A stretch of 64,000 bases of DNA from Rhodopseudomonas_A sp036404135 (GTDB lineage Bacteria; Pseudomonadota; Alphaproteobacteria; Rhizobiales; Xanthobacteraceae): contig NZ_DASWPE010000039.1 of the NCBI RefSeq assembly GCF_036404135.1, positions 1 to 64,000 on the forward strand. Reading direction: 5' to 3'. Made by a program: the position numbers and the translations under genes. This document shows, piece after piece, positions 16,189 to 24,816 of the stretch (position 1 is the stretch's first letter; each line of letters begins with the position of its first letter). The notes beneath the pieces were generated by a model. That model saw nothing but the letters and a program-made list of their open reading frames with translations, was not told the origin of the DNA and searched no databases.

Positions 16189-17304
16189 ATGGACCTGTTG
16201 ATGCCGGCACCTCGCGCCTTGCGATCGGTTGTTTGTTTGCTGATGCTGGGCGCGCTGAGCGTCGGCGTACCGCTGCGCGCCGAAGATGCGCCGCTAGGCA
16301 GCGACGCAAGGACCAAGGAGGCGCCCGCCGCGGCGGCGCCGAGCGGCGAGGCCGAGCCGAAGCAGGACGCTCAGCCGCAACAGTCTCAGCAGCAACAGCC
16401 TCAACAAGCATCGCCGCCGCAGCAGCCCGAACAAGCGCCGCCACAGCAAGCCTCGCCACCGCAAGCCTCGCTACCGGCTGAGGTCGCGGGCAACGGCGAC
16501 ACCCGCGAGGCGATCTGCCTGATGATCGAATCCGCCGCCAAGGCGCATGATTTGCCGCTGGAGTTTTTCGCCCGCGTGATCTGGCAGGAAAGCCGGTTCC
16601 AGCCCGACGCGATTGGCCCGTTGACCCGCAGCGGCAGCCGCGCCCAGGGCATCGCGCAGTTCATGCCCGGCACCGCCAGCGAGCGGCGGCTGCTCGATCC
16701 GTTCGATCCGGTGCAGGCGCTGCCGAAATCCGCGGAATTCCTGAGCGAATTTCGCGGCCAGTTCGGCAATCTCGGGCTGGCGGCTGCGGCCTATAATGCC
16801 GGGCCGCGCCGGGTGCAGGACTGGATCGCCGGCTCCGGTTATCTGCCACAGGAGACCCGCAACTACGTCTCCGCCATCACCGGCACCTCGGTCGACGACT
16901 GGGCGGCGATCGGCCGCAACGGCAAGGCCGCCGAACCGGCGCCGCCGACCAGTTGCCGGACGCTGATGGCGCTGTTGACGCGGGCGCCCAATCCGTTCGT
17001 GACCCAGCTCGCCGAGCGGGTGAAACTCGGGGCGGATCGGCCATGGGGCGTGCAGCTGGCGGCCGGCTTCAATCGCGACCGCGCATTGTCGCTCTATGCC
17101 CGCGCGATGTCGCGGCTCGGTTCGGTGATCGGCGATCAGGACCCGAATCTGTTGAGTTCGGTGTGGCGCAGCCGCGGCACGCGTACCTTCTATCAGGTGC
17201 GGATCGGCGCCGACAGCCGCGTCGTGGCGGACAATCTCTGCGGCAAGATCCGCCGCGCCGGCGGCGCCTGCTTGGTGTTGCGCAATGCGCGGTTGAACGG
17301 CTGA
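16189..17304 (+). CDS. Exported lytic transglycosylase with Q/P-rich linker and C-terminal SPOR-like part
   Basis: The 371-residue protein has a signal peptide (about 1-31), a Gln/Pro-rich linker (about 55-97) and an SLT domain (about 105-235). The catalytic glutamate is Glu134 in IWQESRF; the family motifs GIAQFMPGTA and AAYNAGP follow. Such enzymes cleave the MurNAc-GlcNAc bond to give 1,6-anhydro ends. The C-terminal segment (about 290-371; FYQVRIGADSR) resembles a SPOR-type peptidoglycan-binding fold. An internal ATG at 16201 could be the real start. The linker suggests the active domain reaches the wall while tethered. Confidence 0.88.
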   Translation: MDLLMPAPRALRSVVCLLMLGALSVGVPLRAEDAPLGSDARTKEAPAAAAPSGEAEPKQDAQPQQSQQQQPQQASPPQQPEQAPPQQASPPQASLPAEVAGNGDTREAICLMIESAAKAHDLPLEFFARVIWQESRFQPDAIGPLTRSGSRAQGIAQFMPGTASERRLLDPFDPVQALPKSAEFLSEFRGQFGNLGLAAAAYNAGPRRVQDWIAGSGYLPQETRNYVSAITGTSVDDWAAIGRNGKAAEPAPPTSCRTLMALLTRAPNPFVTQLAERVKLGADRPWGVQLAAGFNRDRALSLYARAMSRLGSVIGDQDPNLLSSVWRSRGTRTFYQVRIGADSRVVADNLCGKIRRAGGACLVLRNARLNG

Positions 17305-17387
17305 CGATCAAGCAAAGCGTCAGGCGCCGGCTTGACGGCCGGCCTTTCGGTCCGCCAATACGACGCTTCACGCAATCGACGGGCATC

Positions 17388-18125
17388 ATGGCGCTTGCTG
17401 ATCTCGATTCGCCAAAATGGCAGACTGCGGCCGGCGCTTTCAGGCAGGGCCTGCGCGCGGTGACGACCTCGGTGCTGACGGCGGTGCTGTTTGCGACCTA
17501 TCTCGGCATCGGCGCGCTGGCGCACGATACGCATTTCAGCCTCGGCTGGGTGCTGGCGTCGACCTTGTTTGTCTGGGCCGGTCCGGCGCAGATCATCCTG
17601 ATCTCGACGCTGGCTTCGGGGGCGACCGTGGCGCAGGCCGCGATCGCGGTCACGGTGAGCGCGATCCGCCTGTTTCCGATGGTGGTCGCGGTGCTGCCGA
17701 TGATGCGTACCGCCACCACCAGAAAGCGGCAACTGATCCTGCCTTCGCATTTCATCGCGGTGACGCTGTGGGTGGAGTGCTTCCGGCTGTTTCCGATGGT
17801 GCCGCGCCAGGCGCGGATCGCCTTCACCCTTGGCCTGGGCTGTGGCCTGGTCTCGGTCTGCCTGGTCGCCAATGTGGTCGGCTTTCAGCTCGCGGCCAAT
17901 CTGCCGCAATTGTTCGGCGCCGCGATCCTGCTGCTGACGCCGCTGGCGTTCCTGCTGTCGACCGCGCGCAACTGCCGCGAACTCGCGGACGTCGCAGCGC
18001 TCGGGCTGGGACTAGCGCTGTTTCCGCTGGTGTCGCTGCTCAACACCGGCGTTGACATCCTGATCAGCGGCGTCGCTGCCGGCAGCATCGCTTACGGCGT
18101 GCATGTCTGGAGACGGCGGCGATGA
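17388..18125 (+). CDS. azlC: AzlC-family branched-chain amino acid exporter subunit
   Basis: AzlC (YgaZ type) is the large membrane subunit of branched-chain amino acid exporters and works with the small AzlD subunit. The 245-residue product begins at the ATG at 17388 and has several hydrophobic helices. The motif FVWAGPAQIILISTLASGA and the segment SAIRLFPMVVAVLPMMR are typical. Its TGA stop overlaps the azlD ATG by four bases (ATGA), the usual coupled arrangement. The frame is open upstream of the start into the preceding gene's shadow but that stretch does not resemble AzlC. Confidence 0.88.
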   Translation: MALADLDSPKWQTAAGAFRQGLRAVTTSVLTAVLFATYLGIGALAHDTHFSLGWVLASTLFVWAGPAQIILISTLASGATVAQAAIAVTVSAIRLFPMVVAVLPMMRTATTRKRQLILPSHFIAVTLWVECFRLFPMVPRQARIAFTLGLGCGLVSVCLVANVVGFQLAANLPQLFGAAILLLTPLAFLLSTARNCRELADVAALGLGLALFPLVSLLNTGVDILISGVAAGSIAYGVHVWRRRR

Positions 18126-18467
18126 GCGAGTTCATCGGCGATTGGCACGCGCTGGTGGTGCTACTCGTGGCCGGCTTTCTGCCGAACGAGGTGTGGCGGA
18201 TGCTCGGGTTGTGGCTCGGCCACGGGCTCGACGAAGCCTCCGAAATCCTGGTGTGGGTGAGGGCGGTGGCGACCGCGATCCTCGCCGGCGTGATCGCCCA
18301 GATCTTGGTGCTGCCGCCCGGTGCGCTGGCCAGCGTGCCGGGCCCGCTGCGCTATGGCGCGGTCGCCGTGGGGCTGGTGGTGTTCGTCGTGGCGCGCCCG
18401 CTCCATCCTGCTCGGCGTGCTGGCAGGCGAGGCGACCATGCTGATCGGCAAATGGGCGCTCGGATAG
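18122..18467 (+). pseudogene. azlD: AzlD-family subunit with one-base frameshift near the 3' end
   Basis: The first 91 codons encode a typical AzlD protein (three hydrophobic segments, FLPNEVWRMLGLWLG, QILVLPPGAL). At 18397-18399 the run CCC appears to hold one C too many. Removing one C restores the expected ending SILLGVLAGEATMLIGKWALG with a TAG stop at 18465-18467 (114 residues). As written, translation continues in the wrong frame to a stop at 18496 with a polar, basic tail that replaces the third membrane helix. This may be a sequencing error, a phase-variable run or a true mutation. It is coupled to azlC. Confidence 0.75.
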
Positions 18468-18535
18468 CGCTTGCCGCGGCGGTCGCATTGGTCTAACCGC
18501 GAGATCAGCCTTGTCGCCACAAGCTGGACTGCACC

Positions 18536-18997
18536 ATGACCTATAGTGACATCCGCGACGGCGAAATCGCCGTGACGGCGCCGCCTGCCACCGACGCCGG
18601 GCTGATCTTCATCGGCCGCGTCCGCACGCCGTGGACCTCGCGCGATCAGACGCCGCGACAGGGCGCGCTCGACGGGCCGGTGTGCCGGCTGCAGATCTTC
18701 GATCCCTGGCTGCCGGCGCTGCAGGGGCTGGAGAAATACGCCTATCTCGAAGTGCTGTATTGGCTGCATCTGTCGCGGCGCGACCTGGTGCTGCAGAAAC
18801 GCCGCGGCGACGCGGCGCGCGGCACCTTCGCGCTGCGCTCGCCGCTGCGGCCCAATCCGATCGGCACCTCGCGGGTGACGCTGGTCGGCATCGAAGGCGC
18901 CAGCGTGCTGGTGCGCGGGCTGGATTGCCTCGACGACACGCCGCTGATCGATCTGAAGCCCGACCGCTTCCAGTGCGCGATGCCGGAGGGGAAGTAG
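18536..18997 (+). CDS. trmO: tRNA t6A37 N6-methyltransferase TrmO (TsaA/VirR-like)
   Basis: TrmO adds the methyl group that turns t6A37 into m6t6A37 in threonine tRNA, using S-adenosylmethionine in an unusual beta-barrel fold. The 153-residue product has the N-terminal IGRVRTPW segment, the family signature RSPLRPNPIGTSRVTL (about residues 101-116), and DTPLIDLKP near the end. Length fits the short bacterial form that lacks the C-terminal extension seen in E. coli. It is cytosolic and monocistronic here, followed by a repeat element. Confidence 0.88.
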   Translation: MTYSDIRDGEIAVTAPPATDAGLIFIGRVRTPWTSRDQTPRQGALDGPVCRLQIFDPWLPALQGLEKYAYLEVLYWLHLSRRDLVLQKRRGDAARGTFALRSPLRPNPIGTSRVTLVGIEGASVLVRGLDCLDDTPLIDLKPDRFQCAMPEGK

Positions 18998-19042
18998 CGC
19001 TCGCGCTTTCCGGTTTGGTCGATGTGCCGGGAAATAACAGGT

Positions 19043-19320
19043 CGTCATTCCGCAGGGCTATCGCATATGTATTCTCGGACTGATCCGAGCACATATCGGT
19101 GGGGATGTGGCGTCACCATTTCCGCGGGTCGTCCCTGCGTACGCAGGGACCCATACGGCGCGAAATTGCTTTTTTGGCGCTGTGGTAAAGACCTTTTTTC
19201 CACCTCCGACGCCAGGGGGTATGGGTCCCTGCGTACGCAGGGACGACCCGCGGAGGGGCCAAGCGCGTTGCGAGATTCGGGGTTCACTCGCAGCTACGCT
19301 GCTCGCGCCCCGGAATGACG
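19043..19320. repeat. Nested inverted-repeat element (REP/MITE-like)
   Basis: This element fills most of the 362-bp gap between trmO and the HIT gene. Two perfect 35-bp inverted arms lie at 19122-19156 and 19219-19253; each arm contains the 20-bp palindrome GTCCCTGCGTACGCAGGGAC. Outside them an inverted 10-mer, CGTCATTCCG at 19043-19052 and CGGAATGACG at 19311-19320, could mark the ends. The 62-bp centre is AT-richer and non-coding. It is probably a dispersed intergenic repeat; other types occur at 44.5 and 46.8-47.2 kb. Confidence 0.85.
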
Positions 19321-19359
19321 AGGTGACGAACGCACGATCAGGATGACGGCTTAGCCCGA

Positions 19360-19785
19360 TTAGCCCTGTAGCGCTGCGATCAATTTTGCCGCCTGCGCCT
19401 CCAGCACAGCTTCGTCTTCCTTGCGGCTGGCCGGCGGCAGCAAAGCCACGCCATCGTGGCGCGGGATCACGTGCATATGCAGGTGAAACACCACCTGGCC
19501 GCCGGCGGCTTCGGAAAACTGCTGCACGGTGATGCCGTCGGCGTTGAACGCAGCCTTGGCGGCGCGGGCGATGGTGTGGGCGCCGCGCGCGACATGGGCA
19601 AAATCCTCCGCGGAAATGTCGAGGATGTTGCGTGCCTTAGCCTTCGGCAACACCAGCGTATGGCCGGGCGCGCGCGGCATGATGTCGAGAAACGCCAGCA
19701 CGTGGTCGTTCTCATAGACCTTGTAGCAGGAGAATTCGCCGCGCAGAATCTTGGCGAAGATGTTGTCGGGATCATAGGCGGTCAT
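19360..19785 (-). CDS. HIT family nucleotide-binding hydrolase
   Basis: The 141-residue protein is a histidine-triad hydrolase of the Hint/HinT branch. The triad H-L-H-M-H-V-I-P lies at residues 101-108 with His101, His103 and His105; the early segments IFAKILRGE and FLDIMPRAPGHTLVLPK are classic. These enzymes hydrolyse nucleoside phosphoramidates and aminoacyl-adenylates. It is cytosolic. It lies downstream of the FemAB-like gene on the same strand (51-base gap), probably co-transcribed with it. Confidence 0.93.
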   Translation of the reverse strand: MTAYDPDNIFAKILRGEFSCYKVYENDHVLAFLDIMPRAPGHTLVLPKAKARNILDISAEDFAHVARGAHTIARAAKAAFNADGITVQQFSEAAGGQVVFHLHMHVIPRHDGVALLPPASRKEDEAVLEAQAAKLIAALQG

Positions 19786-19836
19786 GACGACTCCGGAAAT
19801 TGACGGAGGCGACTGTCGCCGCCGCGCGGGGCGCGG

Positions 19837-21054
19837 TCAAGACGGCTCGTCGGCGGCTTTGCGGAACGGCCCGGCCTCGGTGAGTTCGCGCGCCGCCGCG
19901 GCGACATAGGCGCGCTCCTGCTTTAGGTAGTCCGCGACCGCGCGGCGCAGCGCCGGATCGGCGATGTAATGCGCCGAATAGGTGGTTTGCGGCAGGTAGC
20001 CGCGCGCGATCTTGTGCTCGCCCTGCGCGCCGGCCTCGACCGTGGCAAGGCCGCGCGCAATGGCGAAGTCGATCGCCTGATAGTAGCAGACCTCGAAATG
20101 CAAAAACGGGTGGTGTTCGATCGCGCCCCAGTGTCGGCCGAACAGCGTGTCGCCGCCGATGAAATTGATCGCCCCGGCGATGAAGCGGCCGTTGCGCTTC
20201 GCCATCACCAAGAGAACATGCTCGCTCATGGTGCGGCCGATCTCGCTGTAGAACGCGCGGGTCAGATAGGGCCGGCCCCATTTGCGCGACCCGGTGTCCA
20301 TGTAGAATTCGAAGAACGCGTCCCAGGCCTCTTCGGTGATCGCGGCGCCGGTCAACGCCTCGATGCTGATGCCGTCGACCAAAGCGTCGCGGCGCTCGCG
20401 CTTGATCGCCTTGCGATGCCGCGACGCCAGCGTGGCGAGAAAATCGTCGAAGCTGCGATAGCCGGCATTGTGCCAGTGAAATTGCTGGTCGGTGCGCTGC
20501 AGGAAGCCCTGCTGCGCCAGAAATCTCCATTCGGCTTCGCGGGCGAAGGTGACGTGCACCGAGGACGCCTTGCTGACGTCGCACAGCGCGATCAGGCCGT
20601 TGGCCAGCGCGGTGCCGACCTCTGCGGCGTCGACGCCGGCGCGGATCAACAGCCGCGGCCCGGTCGCTGGCGTGAACGGCACCGAGACCTGCAGCTTCGG
20701 ATAATAGCGGCCGCCGGCGCGCTGATAGGCATCGGCCCAGCCGCGGTCGAACACGTATTCACCCTGCGAATGCGACTTCAGGTAGCACGGCACGATGCCG
20801 ACCACGCTGTCCTCCTGCCGGGCCACGAGATGGCGCGGGCCCCAGCCGGTGCGGGCGCAGGCCGATTTCGAGGCCTCCAGGGCGGCGAAGAAGGCGTGCG
20901 AGGTGAACGGATTGAACGACGCGGCAGGGACGCAGACGCTGTTGCCCGGCGAGGCCCCGGGTTGCAGCGGCGCGACCGCGCAGGCGTCCCACTCTTCGGC
21001 CGCAATCTGGCTGACCGAGCCCACCGCTTCGAGCGAGATCTCCGGCGAGGTCAT
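19837..21054 (-). CDS. FemAB-like GNAT-fold acyltransferase (DUF482/PF04339 type)
   Basis: From the ATG at 21054 the product is 405 residues. It matches the large peptidogalycan-biosynthesis FemAB_like family: SFNPFTSHAFFAALE near the N-terminus, PCYLKSHSQGEYVFDRGWADAY, PKLQVSVPFTPATGPRLL, and later FYMDTGSRKWGRPYLTRAF and HKIARGYLPQTTYSAHYI. These proteins have two GNAT-like halves; activity is unproven. It is predicted cytosolic. The frame is open upstream to 21147, but that part is not family-like. It sits in a row with GDPD and RidA genes on the same strand. Confidence 0.88.
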   Translation of the reverse strand: MTSPEISLEAVGSVSQIAAEEWDACAVAPLQPGASPGNSVCVPAASFNPFTSHAFFAALEASKSACARTGWGPRHLVARQEDSVVGIVPCYLKSHSQGEYVFDRGWADAYQRAGGRYYPKLQVSVPFTPATGPRLLIRAGVDAAEVGTALANGLIALCDVSKASSVHVTFAREAEWRFLAQQGFLQRTDQQFHWHNAGYRSFDDFLATLASRHRKAIKRERRDALVDGISIEALTGAAITEEAWDAFFEFYMDTGSRKWGRPYLTRAFYSEIGRTMSEHVLLVMAKRNGRFIAGAINFIGGDTLFGRHWGAIEHHPFLHFEVCYYQAIDFAIARGLATVEAGAQGEHKIARGYLPQTTYSAHYIADPALRRAVADYLKQERAYVAAAARELTEAGPFRKAADEPS

Positions 21055-21153
21055 CGATCGACAGACCGGGCAACAGGATCGGGCAAATCGGGATCGAGCA
21101 TCGTCGGCGCCATCCTGCAGATTTGTGCATTGCCCGCGGCAGTTCAAGATCGC

Positions 21154-21906
21154 TCAGGCGTCCGGGCGGAATCCTTCGAAAATCATCTGATCGGCGTAGC
21201 GCGCGGCGCGCTGCCGCTGCTCCGGCGTCCGTACCGTCCAGGTCAACAGCGCACAGCCGAACAGCTTGCGCGCGATCCACGGCGCCGGCGCCGGCAGATC
21301 GCGCACCCAATAGGCGACGAAATGCGGCCGGGTCTGCAGGCCATGGCGCAATTGCAGCATGCCCTGGCGCTGCGCCGGCGTGAGCTGTTGCCACTCGGCG
21401 TCGTCATAGCGGCGCTGCGCGGTGATGCCGCGCAGCAGTTGCGGCATCGCTTCGCGCAAGGCCAGCACCTGGTCGGGATCGAACGACATCGCCGCCACCG
21501 GGCCGCGATAGCGCGTCAGCACCTGCGCCATCCGCGCCACCAGCCGGCGGTCGCCGTCGAAATGGCTCTTCACCTCGAGCAGCAGCGGCACCGCGCCGTC
21601 GACCAGGGCGCACAGATCGCCGAGTGTCATCATCCGCTCCGCCGTCTCCTTGAACGGCACCTGCTTCAGCTGTGCCGCGGTCAGGTCGTGCAGCGCGCCG
21701 CGGCCTTCGGTGAGGCGCCCCAGCGCGTCGTCGTGATGCACCATGGCCTCGCCGTCGGCCGACAATTGCAGGTCGACCTCGATGCCGAACCGCCCGGCCA
21801 CCGCCGCGGTGACCGCGCCCGGCATGTTCTCGACCACGCCGCGGGCGCGATCATGCAGCCCGCGATGCGCGATCGGCCGTGCGGTCAACCAGTCCGGCGC
21901 GCGCAT
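21154..21906 (-). CDS. Glycerophosphodiester phosphodiesterase
   Basis: GDPD enzymes hydrolyse glycerophosphodiesters to sn-glycerol-3-phosphate and an alcohol in phospholipid turnover. The 250-residue TIM-barrel protein has the metal-binding and catalytic pattern: A-H-R-G at 13-16, E-N at 26-27, GIEVDLQLSADGEAMVHHDD around residues 40-59 (Glu and Asp ligands plus the second catalytic His), and LLLEVKS further on. There is no signal peptide, so it is cytosolic. It lies 11 bases from the ridA stop and 99 bases upstream of the FemAB-like gene, likely in one operon. Confidence 0.93.
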   Translation of the reverse strand: MRAPDWLTARPIAHRGLHDRARGVVENMPGAVTAAVAGRFGIEVDLQLSADGEAMVHHDDALGRLTEGRGALHDLTAAQLKQVPFKETAERMMTLGDLCALVDGAVPLLLEVKSHFDGDRRLVARMAQVLTRYRGPVAAMSFDPDQVLALREAMPQLLRGITAQRRYDDAEWQQLTPAQRQGMLQLRHGLQTRPHFVAYWVRDLPAPAPWIARKLFGCALLTWTVRTPEQRQRAARYADQMIFEGFRPDA

Positions 21907-21917
21907 CGGCGGTTTCC

Positions 21918-22385
21918 TCAGGCGACTTCGAACACCGCGTCGACCTCGACCGCGGCGTCGGCCGGCAACGCGGCGACGCCGACCGCGGCGCGGGCGTGGC
22001 GACCCTTGTCGCCGAACGCCGCGACCATCAGGTCTGAGGCGCCGTTCACCACTTTCGGAGCGTCGATGAAATCCGGCGCCGAATTGACGAAGCCGCCGAG
22101 CCGCACCACGCGCACCACCTTGTCGAGGTCGCCGAGCGCTGCCTTGACCTGCGCCAGGATATTGACGGCGCAGCCGCGCGCCGCGGCGACGCCCTGTTCG
22201 ATGCTGACGTCGGCGCCGAGCTTGCCCTTGGCGATCAGCTGGCCCTGCGGATCGAAGCAGACCTGACCGGAGACGAACAGCAGATTGCCGGAACGGACGA
22301 AGCCGACATAGTTCGCAACCGGGCTCGCCGGCTCGTGCAGCACCACGCCCTGCGCCGCAAGTTTCTGCTCAACCGTTCCTGCCAT
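21918..22385 (-). CDS. RidA family (YjgF/YER057c/UK114) protein
   Basis: RidA-type proteins hydrolyse reactive enamine/imine intermediates released by PLP enzymes. The 155-residue product belongs to the longer RidA subgroup: NLLFVSGQVCFDPQGQL, the middle NILAQVKAALGDLDKVVRVVRLGGFVNS and the end AAVGVAALPADAAVEVDAVFEV. The substrate-contact arginine of archetypal RidA (in the R-x-A-V-G segment) is seen as HARAAVGV near residue 131. It is the first gene of the leftward ridA-GDPD-FemAB-HIT row and is divergent from eipB. Confidence 0.9.
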   Translation of the reverse strand: MAGTVEQKLAAQGVVLHEPASPVANYVGFVRSGNLLFVSGQVCFDPQGQLIAKGKLGADVSIEQGVAAARGCAVNILAQVKAALGDLDKVVRVVRLGGFVNSAPDFIDAPKVVNGASDLMVAAFGDKGRHARAAVGVAALPADAAVEVDAVFEVA

Positions 22386-22590
22386 GCTGATCCCCGATGA
22401 TTGTTATGTCGCGACCCGCCGCAGGCCGCGAACGGGGGACTCCCTGTTTCGCGCAAAGCGCCGCGACATGCAAGCAAGCCCGGAACCAGTCGCAACCCGT
22501 GAAAAATCGCGCCGCTATCCGCGTTCGAGCCATGGTTGCGGCGCAATGCGGGAGCCAGTATTCTCGCGGTTTCAACGCAGGGGAGGTGTG

Positions 22591-23460
22591 ATGCGCCGTT
22601 TGTGGCCAATTTCGCGGGTTCGGTTGTCGTTGCTGGCAATCGCCGTGACCGTGTCGCCTGCCGGGTTTTGCGGTGCCGCCGAGGCCGGCGCGCCGCCGGC
22701 GTTCCTGGCGCATCAGGCGCTGTATGAACTCAGCCTGTTGAAGGCGCGCGGCAATGCCTCGGTCAACAGCGTGCGCGGCCGCATCCTGTATAATTTCTCC
22801 GGCAGCGCCTGCGAAGGCTACAGCTCGGATTTCCGCCAGGTTTCCGAACTCGACAGCGGCGAGGGCAAGAACACGCTGAGCGATCTGCGCTCGACCAGCT
22901 GGGAAGACGGCGAGGGCAAGAGCTATCGCTTCAAGATCGACACCCGGATGAACGATGCCGATCCGAGCTCGGTCGACGGCATCGCCGAGCGCAACGGCGA
23001 TCACGTCACCGTCAAGCTGAAGCGGCCGGCGGCCAAGACCTTCACGCTGGACGGCGCGACGGTGTTTCCCACCGAACAGATCCACCGCATCATCGAGGCG
23101 GCGCGGTCCGGCAAGTCGGTGCTCGAATTGTCGGTCTATGACGGCTCGGACAATGGCGAGAAGGTCTACAACACGCTGACCGTGATCGGCCAGCCGATCG
23201 CCGGCGACCGCGCGGTGTCGGCGCCGGATCCCTCCACCAGCTATGATGCGATGAAGTCATTGACCCGCTGGCCGGTGACGGTGAGCTACTACGACCGCGA
23301 CACCAAGGCCAATTCCGGCGAGCAGACGCCGGTCTATGCGATGTCGTTCGAGCTCTATGAAAACGGCGTGTCGCGCGCGCTGGTGCTCGACTACAATGAT
23401 TTCGTGATCGCCGGCGCGCTCGGTAAGTTCGATGTCAAGGACAGCAAGGCCTGCAAGTAA
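22591..23460 (+). CDS. eipB: EipB-like periplasmic cell-envelope integrity protein (DUF1849)
   Basis: From the ATG at 22591, which has GGGGAGG upstream, the product is 289 residues with a signal peptide (about 1-30). The family is the DUF1849/EipB beta-spiral protein characterised in Brucella as a periplasmic factor for envelope integrity. Features seen: HQALYELSLLKARG at the mature N-terminus, YNFSGSACEGYSSDFRQ, the LRSTSWEDGEGKSYRF segment, and a late YAMSFELYENGVSRALVLDY. Two cysteines (in SACEG and the C-terminal KACK) could form the conserved disulfide. The frame is open further upstream but without family similarity. Confidence 0.88.
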   Translation: MRRLWPISRVRLSLLAIAVTVSPAGFCGAAEAGAPPAFLAHQALYELSLLKARGNASVNSVRGRILYNFSGSACEGYSSDFRQVSELDSGEGKNTLSDLRSTSWEDGEGKSYRFKIDTRMNDADPSSVDGIAERNGDHVTVKLKRPAAKTFTLDGATVFPTEQIHRIIEAARSGKSVLELSVYDGSDNGEKVYNTLTVIGQPIAGDRAVSAPDPSTSYDAMKSLTRWPVTVSYYDRDTKANSGEQTPVYAMSFELYENGVSRALVLDYNDFVIAGALGKFDVKDSKACK

Positions 23461-23466
23461 GCGCGT

Positions 23467-23530
23467 GACGTATGAGGGCGTGAAGTAATTTCTTCTTCTC
23501 TCTCCCGTTGTGGGAGAAGGAAGGAGTTAC
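23467..23530. terminator. Possible weak terminator between eipB and dinB
   Basis: CTCTCCC and GGGAGAAG, separated by GTTGT (about 23500-23520), can pair in the short convergent gap. The stem is brief and no long T tract follows, so this is only suggestive. Confidence 0.3.
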
Positions 23531-24816
23531 TCCCTCGGCTTCTCCGGCCCGTCATAGGCGATGCCCTTGATCACCGCGGCGCTGCCGAATTTCTTGCGCA
23601 GGTCGTCCATCGCGCGTTCGGCGTGGGCGGCGCGGGCGTCCAGCATGTCGGTGTCGTCGGCAGCCGAGCCCGGCGCCAGCGCGCTGACCCCGGTGCCGAT
23701 CAGCCGGAACGCGGTGCCGTCGATTTCCTTGGCCAGCATGTCGCGCGACAGCGCGAAGATCTTGCCGGCGAGCTGGGTCGGCGCCTGAATGGTCTGCGCT
23801 CGGGTGCGCTGGCGGAAGTCCGCGGTCTTCAACTTCAGCGTGATCGTCGAGCCGGCGAGATCGGCGCTCTTCAACCGTGACGAGACTTTCTCCGACAGCC
23901 GCCACAGCACTTTCTCCAGCGTCGCCAGATCGCGAATGTCGGTCTCGAAGGTGGTTTCGTTGGAAATGCTTTTGGCGCCGCGGTCCGGCACCACGGCGCG
24001 GTCGTCGATGCCGCGGGCGAGACGCCACAGCCGTTGCCCTTCGGCGCCGAACTGCTTCATCAGATCGACCTCGGCGGCGCGCTGCAGATCGCCGATCAGG
24101 CGATAGCCTCGCGCGAATAGCCGCTGTTCGGTGGCGGGGCCGACGCCGAAGATGAAGCCGACCGGGCGACCCGCCAGCATGGCGCGGGCGTCGTCCTGAT
24201 CGAGCACCGCAAAGCCGCGCGGCTTGTCGAGATCGGAGGCGATCTTGGCGAGAAATTTGTTGCACGACAGCCCGACCGACACCGTGATGCCGATCTCGCG
24301 CTCGACCTTGGCGGCGAACCGCGCCAGCACCTTGGCGGCGATCATGCCGTGCACGCGCTCGGTGCCGGCGAGATCGAGGAACGCCTCGTCGATCGACAAG
24401 GGCTCGACCAAGGGCGTCAGCGCCAGCATGGCGTGCCGCACCTCGCGGCCGACGCGGACGTATTTCGCCATGTCGGGGCGCACCACCGCGGCGTCGGGGC
24501 ACAGCGCCAGGGCCTTGAACATCGGCATCGCCGAGCGCACGCCATAGGTCCGCGCGATGTAGCAGGCTGCCGAGACCACGCCGCGCTTGCCGCCGCCGAT
24601 GATCACCGGGCGGTCGGCGATCGCCGGATTGTCGCGCTTTTCGACGGTGGCGTAGAACGCGTCGCAGTCGATATGCGCCAGCGTCAGCGTGCCGAGCTTG
24701 GCGTGACGCACCAGCCGCGGCGAGCCGCAGCCGCCGCACCGCAGCCCCGCGCCGTCGGATTCGGCGAGGCAGTCGCGGCAGAAGCCGCGCGCCCTCGCGG
24801 GCGCTTCCGCGGTCAC
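23527..24816 (-). CDS. dinB: DNA polymerase IV (Y-family) with N-terminal zinc-ribbon-like extension
   Basis: DinB is an error-prone translesion polymerase. The catalytic residues are visible: HIDCDAFYATVEKR (first Asp) and LSIDEAFLDLAGTE (Asp-Glu pair); helix-hairpin-helix and little-finger domains follow. The GTG at 24816 is chosen because GTGA overlaps the stop of the upstream gene; the frame is open to another GTG at 24834. The first 40 residues carry two CxxC pairs (C-R-D-C and C-G-G-C) absent from E. coli DinB, a probable zinc ribbon known from some rhizobial DinB proteins. No lexA-type site was recognised. Confidence 0.93.
   Translation of the reverse strand: MTAEAPARARGFCRDCLAESDGAGLRCGGCGSPRLVRHAKLGTLTLAHIDCDAFYATVEKRDNPAIADRPVIIGGGKRGVVSAACYIARTYGVRSAMPMFKALALCPDAAVVRPDMAKYVRVGREVRHAMLALTPLVEPLSIDEAFLDLAGTERVHGMIAAKVLARFAAKVEREIGITVSVGLSCNKFLAKIASDLDKPRGFAVLDQDDARAMLAGRPVGFIFGVGPATEQRLFARGYRLIGDLQRAAEVDLMKQFGAEGQRLWRLARGIDDRAVVPDRGAKSISNETTFETDIRDLATLEKVLWRLSEKVSSRLKSADLAGSTITLKLKTADFRQRTRAQTIQAPTQLAGKIFALSRDMLAKEIDGTAFRLIGTGVSALAPGSAADDTDMLDARAAHAERAMDDLRKKFGSAAVIKGIAYDGPEKPRE

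Noticed and set aside
19969..22266. 765-codon open frame on the plus strand over the FemAB-like, GDPD and RidA genes
   Set aside because: Three well-formed genes lie on the other strand, and the frame's product is repetitive Arg/Ala/His-rich without domains.
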